Below, piece after piece: positions 33,270-40,488 of a DNA stretch of 64,000 nucleotides (its first letter is position 1; each line of letters opens with the position of its first letter). Source of the stretch: Frankiales bacterium (GTDB lineage: Bacteria > Actinomycetota > Actinomycetes > Mycobacteriales > Jatrophihabitantaceae); NCBI GenBank assembly GCA_025966315.1, contig JAOPUZ010000042.1, positions 62,001 to 126,000 on the forward strand. Reading direction: 5' to 3'. A program made the position numbers and the translations under genes. The notes beneath the pieces were generated by a model that ran no database searches, had not been told where the DNA came from, and saw only the letters and a list, made by a program, of their open reading frames with translations.

Positions 33270-33319
33270 GCCGTTCTGTGCCGCACGTCCGGAAAAGGTT
33301 GTCCCGAAAGGTCATGCCG

Positions 33320-34198
33320 ATGAGTGCCAGTGCCCCCGCAGGTCCCGAGTTCGTCACCGATCGGATCAGCCCGCTGTCGACCAGCACCGCGGCGGACGGC
33401 TACCTCGTTGCCGTGCCGCAGCCGCTGGCCGGTATCGAGGCCCGTGGTGTGTCAGCCTGGTTCGGCGACCGGAAGGTGCTCGACCGGGTGTCGCTGCTCA
33501 TGCCGGCCGGGCAGGTGACGGCGCTGATCGGCCCGTCCGGCTGCGGTAAGTCGACGTTTCTGCGGATCCTCAACCGGATGCACGAACTGATCCCGTCGGC
33601 ATCCCTGGCCGGTGAGGTGCTGCTCGACGCCGAAGACATCTACGCGCCGCAACGCCGCTTGACCGAGGCTCGGCGCCAGATCGGCATGGTGTTCCAGAAG
33701 CCCAACCCGTTCCCGGCGATGTCCATCTACGACAACGTGGTGGCCGGGTTGAAGCTGACCGGCACAAAGGTCTCGCGTAGTGACCGGGACGTGCTGGTGC
33801 AGGAATGCCTGTCCAAGGGCGGCCTGTGGAACGAGGTCAAGGACCGGCTGCGCCAACCCGGCGGCGCCCTGTCCGGCGGCCAGCAACAGCGGCTCTGCAT
33901 TGCCCGTTCGCTGGCCGTCCGTCCGCGGGTGCTGTTGATGGACGAGCCGTGCTCGGCGCTGGATCCGACCTCGACCCGGCGCATCGAACAGACCATCGCC
34001 GAACTGGCCGCCGAGGTGACCATCGTGATCGTCACCCACAACATGCAGCAGGCGGCCCGGGTGTCCGATCAATGCGCCTTCTTCCTGGGCAGCCAATCGA
34101 CTCCAGGCGTCATCGTCGAATACGGCCCCACCGACGCGATGTTCTCCGAGCCGCAGGACAGCCGGACGCTTGACTACGTCAACGGCCGGTTCGGCTGA
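33320..34198 (+). CDS. pstB: Phosphate ABC transporter ATP-binding protein PstB
   Basis: About 292 residues from ATG 33320, with AAAGG upstream; ATG 33314 is possible. A polar N-terminal extension of about 38 residues precedes the core. Walker A is GPSGCGKST. The PstB-specific [20 protein letters not shown], the signature [16 protein letters not shown], Walker [14 protein letters not shown] and the H-loop VTHNMQQA are all present. It energises the PstC-PstA channel. It is separated from pstA by six genes, whereas in the usual order pstS-C-A-B the genes are adjacent. Confidence 0.93.
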   Translation: MSASAPAGPEFVTDRISPLSTSTAADGYLVAVPQPLAGIEARGVSAWFGDRKVLDRVSLLMPAGQVTALIGPSGCGKSTFLRILNRMHELIPSASLAGEVLLDAEDIYAPQRRLTEARRQIGMVFQKPNPFPAMSIYDNVVAGLKLTGTKVSRSDRDVLVQECLSKGGLWNEVKDRLRQPGGALSGGQQQRLCIARSLAVRPRVLLMDEPCSALDPTSTRRIEQTIAELAAEVTIVIVTHNMQQAARVSDQCAFFLGSQSTPGVIVEYGPTDAMFSEPQDSRTLDYVNGRFG

Positions 34199-34464
34199 CG
34201 CCAGTCGGGCCTGACCGGACCCGCGGCGAAGCGGCCGGGATGGCCAGCTTTCGATGGCCCTGAGCGGAAAGCTCGAATCGGGTAGATCGCGGGGTCGTCC
34301 GCTGATCGTTGCCCGATCGTCGTTCTCTGTTCACCGGGGCGCTAGGACATTAGCCAGCCAGAAGCCCCAAGGTCTGTGAAGTAACTAAGCGTTCACGCCG
34401 ACCTGCGTCTGCACGCGTCGGCGCGAATAAACACAAGACACGTCCACCGAGCCGCGGAGCATCG
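34199..34464. other. Intergenic region before the PHP phosphoesterase gene
   Basis: About 265 bases without a supported gene. It contains a possible PhoP-like half-site pair GTTCTCT-GTTCACC near 34325, but the 7-base spacing does not match the known 11-base repeats. A separate promoter for the phosphoesterase is likely here. Confidence 0.4.
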
Positions 34465-36282
34465 ATGAGCCACGATGAACACACCCATAGCCATGGAACG
34501 CACAGCCATGGCGCCGGACAACCGCACACCCACCCCCACGATCACGTCCACCCCGCCGAGGAGTCCTCGCCGGCGCACGTCGAAGCGATCGACTTGATTC
34601 GCCCCGACTCCGAGCTGAGCCCGAACGGATTGAACCGCCGTAATTTCCTGCGCGCCAGCGGGCTGCTGGGCGCCGGTGCGGCGGCGGCCTCGGTGTTCGG
34701 AATTGCCGATTCCGCGGCCGCCTCGCCGGTCGAATCGGGCGCGCCCAGCCGGGGTCGCGAGAACCAGGGTGGTTACCAGTGGCTGTCCGGCGATCATCAC
34801 ATCCACACCCAGTACAGCAATGACGCGCAGTACCGGGTCAGCGACCAGGTCCGGCACGCGGCGCAGAACGGCCTGGACTGGATGGTCATCACCGATCACG
34901 GCAGCGTCGCGCACGCCAAGTTCGGCGTCGACAAGGTCAACCCGGACATCAAGGTCGCGCGCAAGAACTTCCCGGACACGCTGGTCTTCCAGGGTCTGGA
35001 GTGGAACATCCCGGCCGCCGAACACGGCACGGTGTTCGTTGCCCCTGGACCCAACGAGGTCGCCGTCCTCAAGCAGTTCGAGAACTCCTACGACGGGACG
35101 GTGAACAACGCCGGGCCGTCCACGCCCAAGAACGAGGCTTTGGCCATCTCTGGATTGGCCTATCTCACCCAGGCCGTGCGTCAGCGCCGGGTCGGTGATG
35201 CCCTGATGCTGGCCAACCACCCGTCCCGCAAGGGCATTGACAGCCCGCACGAGATCCGCGCCTGGCGCGACACCGCACCGGGGATTGCCGTCGGCTTCGA
35301 AGGCGCTCCCGGTCACCAGGCCGGTGGCATCAAGGCGCCCGGCCCAGCCGGTGGCCGCGGTGAATACGACTTCTCGCCCAGCCCGGACTCGTTCGCCGGA
35401 TTCCCGTTGGAGAGTTACCGCACCTGGGGCGGCTTCGACTTCATGACCTCCACCGTGGGCGGCCTCTGGGACAGCCTGCTGGCCGAGGGAAAACCTTGGT
35501 GGATAACGGCAAACTCCGATTCGCACAAGGTGTACGCCGACTGGTCCAAGAACCCGGTCGACAACAATGCGGACGCCCCGTGGGACAGCGCCGGCGACAC
35601 GTTCAACAACTTCGGCCGGTTCGGTGACCCGGTCTACGCCGACGGCATCCAGACCGCGAACGCCGATTTCTGGCCCGGGTACTTCAGCCGGACGCACGTC
35701 GGGTCGACCGGGTTCAACTACGGCGCCGTGATGAGCGGCATTCGCGCCGGGCGGGTCTGGGTCTCGCACGGTGACCTGATCGCCGGCTTGGACATGCGGG
35801 CCGGCGTCAAGGGAAAGCACGGGCCCGGAACGGCGCTCGGCGGCAAGTTGGCGGTGCGCGAACGTGAGACGGTGACCCTCTCGATCAAGATCACGCTGGC
35901 CGACGGCCCGAACTTCGCCCAGTTCACTCCGAAGCTCAACCGAGTCGATTTGATCGTGGGTGACATCCTCGGACCGAACACCGACCGGGACGCGTTCACC
36001 ACCCCGAACACCAAGGTCGTCAAGTCCTGGGACACCAGCAAGTCAGTGGGAACCGTGACGCTGACCTACAGTTTCCCGCGGGTGGACCGGCCCTTCTACG
36101 TTCGGATTCGGGGAACCGACGCGAACCGCACGGCTCCCGGTTACCTGGGCGCTGGGGTCGATCCGATCGGGCCGGCTATCGACATCGTCGGCGACGCCGA
36201 CCCGTGGGCCGACCTGTGGTTCTACTCGAACCCGATCTTCGTGCTCACGCCCAGCCCGCTGCCGTACAACCGCGCTCGATAA
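34465..36282 (+). CDS. Tat-exported PHP-domain phosphoesterase with His-rich N-terminus
   Basis: The protein has 605 residues. Residues 4-29 hold eleven His in HxH-type clusters (HTHSHGTHSHG, HTHPHDHVH). A twin-arginine signal follows (LNRRNFLRASGLLGAGAAA, 57-73). The PHP metallo-phosphoesterase motifs come next: SGDHHIHTQYS (about 108-118), VITDHGS (141-147), ANHPSR and ITANSDSHK. The C-terminal third is beta-rich. PHP enzymes bind three metals and cleave phosphoesters. Export in folded form suits a metalloenzyme, and its place after the pst genes suggests it releases phosphate outside the cell. The His-rich segment before the Tat motif is unusual. Confidence 0.82.
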   Translation: MSHDEHTHSHGTHSHGAGQPHTHPHDHVHPAEESSPAHVEAIDLIRPDSELSPNGLNRRNFLRASGLLGAGAAAASVFGIADSAAASPVESGAPSRGRENQGGYQWLSGDHHIHTQYSNDAQYRVSDQVRHAAQNGLDWMVITDHGSVAHAKFGVDKVNPDIKVARKNFPDTLVFQGLEWNIPAAEHGTVFVAPGPNEVAVLKQFENSYDGTVNNAGPSTPKNEALAISGLAYLTQAVRQRRVGDALMLANHPSRKGIDSPHEIRAWRDTAPGIAVGFEGAPGHQAGGIKAPGPAGGRGEYDFSPSPDSFAGFPLESYRTWGGFDFMTSTVGGLWDSLLAEGKPWWITANSDSHKVYADWSKNPVDNNADAPWDSAGDTFNNFGRFGDPVYADGIQTANADFWPGYFSRTHVGSTGFNYGAVMSGIRAGRVWVSHGDLIAGLDMRAGVKGKHGPGTALGGKLAVRERETVTLSIKITLADGPNFAQFTPKLNRVDLIVGDILGPNTDRDAFTTPNTKVVKSWDTSKSVGTVTLTYSFPRVDRPFYVRIRGTDANRTAPGYLGAGVDPIGPAIDIVGDADPWADLWFYSNPIFVLTPSPLPYNRAR

Positions 36283-36286
36283 CCAG

Positions 36287-36907
36287 ATGAACCCTGCTAC
36301 GGGACCGGTCCTGGCGATCGATACGCCGTTGACCACCCTGGCCGAGGCCGAACATTCGCTGTTCGGCCTCGGCCAGGCGGTCGTGTTGCCCGCCGACGCC
36401 CTGGTGTGCACGCACGAAGTTCGCGATGCCGCGCCGCACTACGCCTTCTCGATCACCTTCAGCGGCCCGGTCAGCGAGACGCTGCGGGCTCGGCTCATCG
36501 AGTACCTCGGCGATTGGCCGATGATGTTCGACGCCGGCCCGGTCGGATCGGATGTACCCGTTGGGTCGCAGCTGGCCGTCGGCGTCGGGTCGGATCTTGG
36601 CGTTGGCGTTAGCCAAGCGCTCGACGAGGTGAGGCGACGCGCGGGCGGCCGGGCCGTTCGGTTCCCGGGCAGAGAGGCGCTCACCGGCTCGTTGCCGATT
36701 GCCGCGGTGCTGGCCGACTCGGCCATCGACCGGATGACCCTGCTCGGTGGCGGCACAATCGCGCCGGACTGGCAGTTGACTACCCGCGACTTCGTCCGGC
36801 CTCGCTGGCAGCAGGGTGACCTGGTCCTGGCCGTGATGCCGGCCGGCTCGGGGACCGTTGCCCCGTTCGAGGTACCCAATCCGACCCCTTGCTGCGGCGG
36901 CCACTGA
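36287..36907 (+). CDS. Hypothetical protein with C-terminal CCGGH motif
   Basis: The protein has 206 residues and starts four bases after the phosphoesterase stop, so it is probably co-transcribed. There is no signal peptide or membrane helix. It begins LAIDTPLTTLAEAEHSLFGL. The last residues, PNPTPCCGGH, form a potential metal site (two Cys plus His). The middle contains SDLGVGVSQALDEVRRRAGG. I do not recognise the family. Its position between a metal-dependent phosphoesterase and a metal-efflux pair makes metal handling a reasonable guess only. Confidence 0.65.
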   Translation: MNPATGPVLAIDTPLTTLAEAEHSLFGLGQAVVLPADALVCTHEVRDAAPHYAFSITFSGPVSETLRARLIEYLGDWPMMFDAGPVGSDVPVGSQLAVGVGSDLGVGVSQALDEVRRRAGGRAVRFPGREALTGSLPIAAVLADSAIDRMTLLGGGTIAPDWQLTTRDFVRPRWQQGDLVLAVMPAGSGTVAPFEVPNPTPCCGGH

Positions 36908-36913
36908 GCTCCG

Positions 36914-36960
36914 AATTGTGCAACACCTGGCATCAGTGGGATGCCAGATGTTGCACGATT
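36914..36960. terminator. Imperfect 20-bp hairpin between convergent genes; copy 2 of a dispersed palindrome
   Basis: The arms 36914-36933 and 36941-36960 pair except for one mismatch and one G-T pair, with a 7-base loop. The right arm ATGCCAGATGTTGC is identical to that of the hairpin at 14383-14429. It lies between convergent genes, as does copy 1. Confidence 0.8.
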
Positions 36961-36991
36961 CGACCGCCCGCGGCGGGGTCGCGAGGCCTTC

Positions 36992-37354
36992 TCAGTCGTG
37001 CGTGGGTTCGCCGCTGACCTGGTGGTCGGCATGGAAGAGGGCCTCGGACAGCAATGCCCGCACGTGCCCGCCGCGCAACCGGTAGACGACCCGTTGGCCG
37101 TTACGGGTGCCTTCTACCAAACCGGCGAAGCGCAGCTTGGACAGATGTTGGCTGGCCACAGTGGGACGGCAACCGGCGATGGCGGCCAGGCTGGCCACGT
37201 CCAGCTCGGCGTCGCGGAGCGCCCAGAGCATTCGGACCCGGGTCGGGTCGGCCAGTAACGCGAACGAGACCACGGCAGCCGCGACCTGGCCATCGTTGGG
37301 CGTGTCCGGGTGCAAGGCCGGGATTGTGGCGGGCTTGGCTTTGCGGGCGGTCAC
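36992..37354 (-). CDS. ArsR/SmtB family metal-responsive repressor
   Basis: About 120 residues from GTG 37354; an upstream ATG at 37390 would run through the operator region. The helix-turn-helix reads SLAAIAGCRPTVASQHLSKL, then the wing GTRNGQRVVYRL. Near the C-terminus, GGHVRALLSEALFHADH gives H-x10-H-x2-H. This matches the alpha-5 metal site of SmtB/CzrA/NmtR sensors (D-x-H-x10-H-x2-H/E), with the first Asp missing. It probably represses the divergent CDF exporter until zinc, cobalt or nickel accumulates. Confidence 0.85.
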   Translation of the reverse strand: MTARKAKPATIPALHPDTPNDGQVAAAVVSFALLADPTRVRMLWALRDAELDVASLAAIAGCRPTVASQHLSKLRFAGLVEGTRNGQRVVYRLRGGHVRALLSEALFHADHQVSGEPTHD

Positions 37355-37377
37355 GACTGGATAGTATCGCCTCTTAA

Positions 37378-37395
37378 CACATATTCGCATGCGTG
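37378..37395. promoter_or_regulatory. Probable ArsR operator in the ArsR/CDF divergent region
   Basis: The 18-base imperfect dyad CACATATTCGCATGCGTG (CAC-nn-AT-n-CG-n-AT-nn-GTG) lies between the two divergent starts. Its size and AT-rich half-sites fit SmtB-type operators. Assignment is by position and symmetry. Confidence 0.45.
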
Positions 37396-37449
37396 AAGGT
37401 CTTGATAGGCTCGACGGCGACGGTCACCCCCGCGAGGAGTATCTGAACC

Positions 37450-38499
37450 ATGAGCCACGCCCTGCGTCATCCGGCTGCGGTCGAGGTCGAGCACCACGAC
37501 CACGATCATCATGAGCACGCCGACCATGATCATGAACATAACGGCACCCGTTGGTCGCGGCTCACGCACGAGGTGTCCGAATTCCTCGGCGGGCACTCCC
37601 ACGACACTGCCGACCAGCTCGACGAGGCACTCGAGGCCGACTCCGACGGTCGGCGTGCGTTGCTCATCAGCCTGGCCGGCCTGGCGGTTACGGCCGCCAT
37701 CCAAGCCGTGGTCGTGGTGCTGTCCGGGTCGGTGGCCCTTCTCGGAGACACCCTGCACAACGTTGCCGATGCCCTGACCGCGGTCCCGTTGCTGATCGCG
37801 TTCCGGCTGGCCCGACGAGCACCCACGAGCCGCTACACCTATGGCTTTGGCCGGGCCGAGGATCTCGGCGGCCTGTTCGTGATCGCCATGATCACGCTGT
37901 CCTCGTTGCTGGCCGGATATGAAGCGATCGACCGGCTCCTGCACCCGCGCACGGTGACCCACCTGTGGGCGGTGGCCGGTGCCGCGGTCGTCGGTTTCGT
38001 CGGGAACGAGATCGTGGCCCGTTACCGAATGCGGGTGGGCCGGCGCATCGGCTCAGCCGCCCTGGTCGCGGACGGATTGCACGCCCGCACCGACGGATTC
38101 ACCAGTCTGGCCGTCCTGCTCGGTGCGGTCGGGGTCGGGTTGGGCTGGCGGGCGGCCGACCCGATCATTGGCCTGGTGGTCACCGTCGCCATCCTCGGTG
38201 TGCTGCGTTCAGCGATCCGGCAAGTCGGCGCCCGGCTGATGGACGCCGTCGATCCCGGCTTGGTCCGGCAGGCGAGCGAAGCCGTCCGCTCGGTCGAAGG
38301 CGTGCTCGATGTACGCGAGTTGCGGATTCGCTGGATCGGGCACACGCTCCGCGCGGAAGCCGCCATCGACGTCGACCCGGCGCTCACCCTGACTGCGGCT
38401 CACGACATCGCCCATCACGCTGAAGCGCACCTGCTCACCGACGTCCGTCGGCTGACTGCGGCGACCGTGCACGCCAGCCCGGCCGGCGCTCACGCGTAG
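37450..38499 (+). CDS. Cation diffusion facilitator (CDF) metal exporter
   Basis: The protein has 349 residues. The N-terminus is a His/Asp-rich metal-binding tail (HHDHDHHEHADHDHEH), and GGHSHD follows. Six transmembrane helices carry the two CDF metal-site motifs: LLGDTLHNVADAL (helix II, D and HxxxD) and VADGLHARTDGFTS (helix V). The C-terminal domain (residues about 255-335) has the ferredoxin-like cytoplasmic fold of CDFs. It exports zinc or a similar divalent metal by proton antiport. GAGGAG lies 13 to 18 bases upstream of the ATG. It is divergent from the ArsR sensor. Confidence 0.92.
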   Translation: MSHALRHPAAVEVEHHDHDHHEHADHDHEHNGTRWSRLTHEVSEFLGGHSHDTADQLDEALEADSDGRRALLISLAGLAVTAAIQAVVVVLSGSVALLGDTLHNVADALTAVPLLIAFRLARRAPTSRYTYGFGRAEDLGGLFVIAMITLSSLLAGYEAIDRLLHPRTVTHLWAVAGAAVVGFVGNEIVARYRMRVGRRIGSAALVADGLHARTDGFTSLAVLLGAVGVGLGWRAADPIIGLVVTVAILGVLRSAIRQVGARLMDAVDPGLVRQASEAVRSVEGVLDVRELRIRWIGHTLRAEAAIDVDPALTLTAAHDIAHHAEAHLLTDVRRLTAATVHASPAGAHA

Positions 38500-38521
38500 C
38501 CTGCGAAAAACGCGATCGAGG

Positions 38522-40411
38522 TCATCGTCGCAATCGTCCGCGTCCTGGCTCGCGTACCGGAGGCGGCGCATCGAACACCGATGGCGGGATCGTCAGGTGG
38601 CCGAGGTACGAGCGTGCCGCGTTGATGACTTTGCTTCGATCGTGGGTGTAGATGAATTTATAGCGACGGTCCGCGTCCGCTCCGCGGTCACCGATGTCTT
38701 GAGCGACGAGGGCGGCGGCGTAGTGCGGGCCTACTACGATCGTTACCCATTCCTGGCACATTCGGCTACTGCGCTTGAGGGGCGCAATCTGTAGCCCGGG
38801 CCACGTTTGGGCCTCCAATCCTTCGGCCAGCACAAGCGTGTACGCATTGCGCGTCGCAAGTTGCCGGTAACGGGTCAGGCTACGGGCACCGAAGAATTCG
38901 GCGCGTTGAAAGCACGTCAAGAGTGCGCAAGCCTCGTTGTGTTCGACGCTGTGCGATTCCAGATGGGCGGCCAGCCCGACAAGCAGATGCTTCGGCGAGA
39001 TCGTGACGGTGCACGATTGCGCGAGCACCTCGAAGGGGGTGTCTCCGACTAGGGGCATCGGGCGCTGCACGAGCGGTATGGGGTCGCGCGGAGCCGGCGT
39101 CGACTCGGGCAGCGGTTCTGGCTTGCCGAATCGGTAACCCTGTCCGTAAGTGGCTCCGTAGAATTGGGCGAGCCGTTGCTCCTCCTCCGTCTCGATACCC
39201 TCGCCGATGATGACCGCGCCACGGCGTTCGGCGTAAGCCCGAACCGCGGCCGTGGCTTCGGCTACTTTGAGCAGTCGAACCTGGCGCAACATGGGTATGG
39301 CCAGCTTCAGCGCATCGGGCTGCAGAAAGGGCAGTAAGCCGACCGACGAGCCATCCGCGTTCAGGTTCACGGCGACGCCCCAGGCGTCGCGGCGGGCACG
39401 GTCGCTGGCGCGCAGCAGGCTCGGAAGGTAACTGTTGCCTACCCGGTCGATGACCTCCAGCACGATGCGCAGATCGCGGCGGGCGTACTCATAAGCGGGT
39501 CGAAGATCCTCTGGACAATCCAACTCCAACCCCGCTGGTTCAACATTGATGAACCACGAAATGCTGGGGTGCAGTCCGCTTGCGGTGGCCGCCTCCATGG
39601 CGTTGACCCGACACACCCAGTCCAATTCGCCCAGGCGTCCGACGTCATGCGCGGCTGAAATCAACGCCAACGGCGACTCGAGCGGCGTACCGGCCGGGCC
39701 GCGTGCGAACGCTTCGAAACCCACGACGGCGCCGGTCTGCAGATGGACAATTGGCTGGAAGAGCGTATGCACCGCACGCTGATCGATGATGAGATCGATC
39801 GGGGAGTCGCGGTTGCGCTCCGTGCCGTCTGCCGTGGGGTGGCGAGGACTGGACGGGTCAAGCTGCGGGCGACTCGGCACGGCACGGCGCGCCTCGAGCG
39901 TGGCCATGATGTCATCGCGGACCTCGCTCAGGCGACTGGTGCCTTCTTCGAAGTCGTCCCGCTGCCGAGGGGAAAGAAGACATAATGCTCCGAGCCCGAT
40001 GCCATCCCGGTCAATCAACGGCGCGGCGGCGAAGAAGCGAACCTTTCCGCTCGTCCCGTTAACCAATGAACTCAGTTGCAGGGCAGGGTGAGCCGCGGCA
40101 TCGGCGGTGGCGAAGACGCGGTCGCCGTTGCCTTGACGCAGTACCCACTCAACGAGACCCTGTTCGCGGGCCACGATTCTGACCGGCAGTGGTAGTGACG
40201 TTGCGACGACCACTTCATACGGTCCGTCGAGCACGAAGACGATGGCTATATCCGCACCTGAATATCTTTGTGCCCGGTCAACAAAGACCATCAGTTCGGC
40301 GTCGTCTTCGGATGTCCGACTTTGCCGATCCAGGCCATGATCCAGGATGGCGCCTTGCCGGGCCTGCTCGGCAACGGTCGTCTCGGCCGCGGCTTCATCA
40401 TCGGAGGGCAT
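38522..40411 (-). CDS. GAF-EAL-DICT signalling protein with degenerate EAL domain
   Basis: About 629 residues from ATG 40411. A GAF-like sensor (about 40-165) is followed by an EAL-like domain: FQPIVHLQTGAVVGFEAFAR keeps the first Glu, and GEGIETEEEQ and YGQGYRFGKP are recognisable. The metal-binding DDFGTGYSS motif is replaced by NLNADGSSVG, and KID by KLA, so phosphodiesterase activity is unlikely. The C-terminal part (DTPFEVLAQSCTVTISPKHL onward, ending with FIYTHDRSKVINAARSYL) matches the DICT domain found with c-di-GMP proteins. It probably binds c-di-GMP or a partner rather than cleaving it. It lies directly downstream of an active GGDEF-EAL gene. Confidence 0.8.
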   Translation of the reverse strand: MPSDDEAAAETTVAEQARQGAILDHGLDRQSRTSEDDAELMVFVDRAQRYSGADIAIVFVLDGPYEVVVATSLPLPVRIVAREQGLVEWVLRQGNGDRVFATADAAAHPALQLSSLVNGTSGKVRFFAAAPLIDRDGIGLGALCLLSPRQRDDFEEGTSRLSEVRDDIMATLEARRAVPSRPQLDPSSPRHPTADGTERNRDSPIDLIIDQRAVHTLFQPIVHLQTGAVVGFEAFARGPAGTPLESPLALISAAHDVGRLGELDWVCRVNAMEAATASGLHPSISWFINVEPAGLELDCPEDLRPAYEYARRDLRIVLEVIDRVGNSYLPSLLRASDRARRDAWGVAVNLNADGSSVGLLPFLQPDALKLAIPMLRQVRLLKVAEATAAVRAYAERRGAVIIGEGIETEEEQRLAQFYGATYGQGYRFGKPEPLPESTPAPRDPIPLVQRPMPLVGDTPFEVLAQSCTVTISPKHLLVGLAAHLESHSVEHNEACALLTCFQRAEFFGARSLTRYRQLATRNAYTLVLAEGLEAQTWPGLQIAPLKRSSRMCQEWVTIVVGPHYAAALVAQDIGDRGADADRRYKFIYTHDRSKVINAARSYLGHLTIPPSVFDAPPPVREPGRGRLRR

Positions 40412-40488
40412 AGTCAAGTCGCTTCTTTCGCGTTTGCAAGAGGCCTGCCGGCCCGGCTGCATCGACGAAACGACAGCTTAACGCGTGG

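Noticed and set aside
34320-34345. Possible PHO box GTTCTCT-GTTCACC before the PHP phosphoesterase.
   Set aside because: The two units are 7 bases apart rather than the 11 expected for PhoP direct repeats, and only one matches well.
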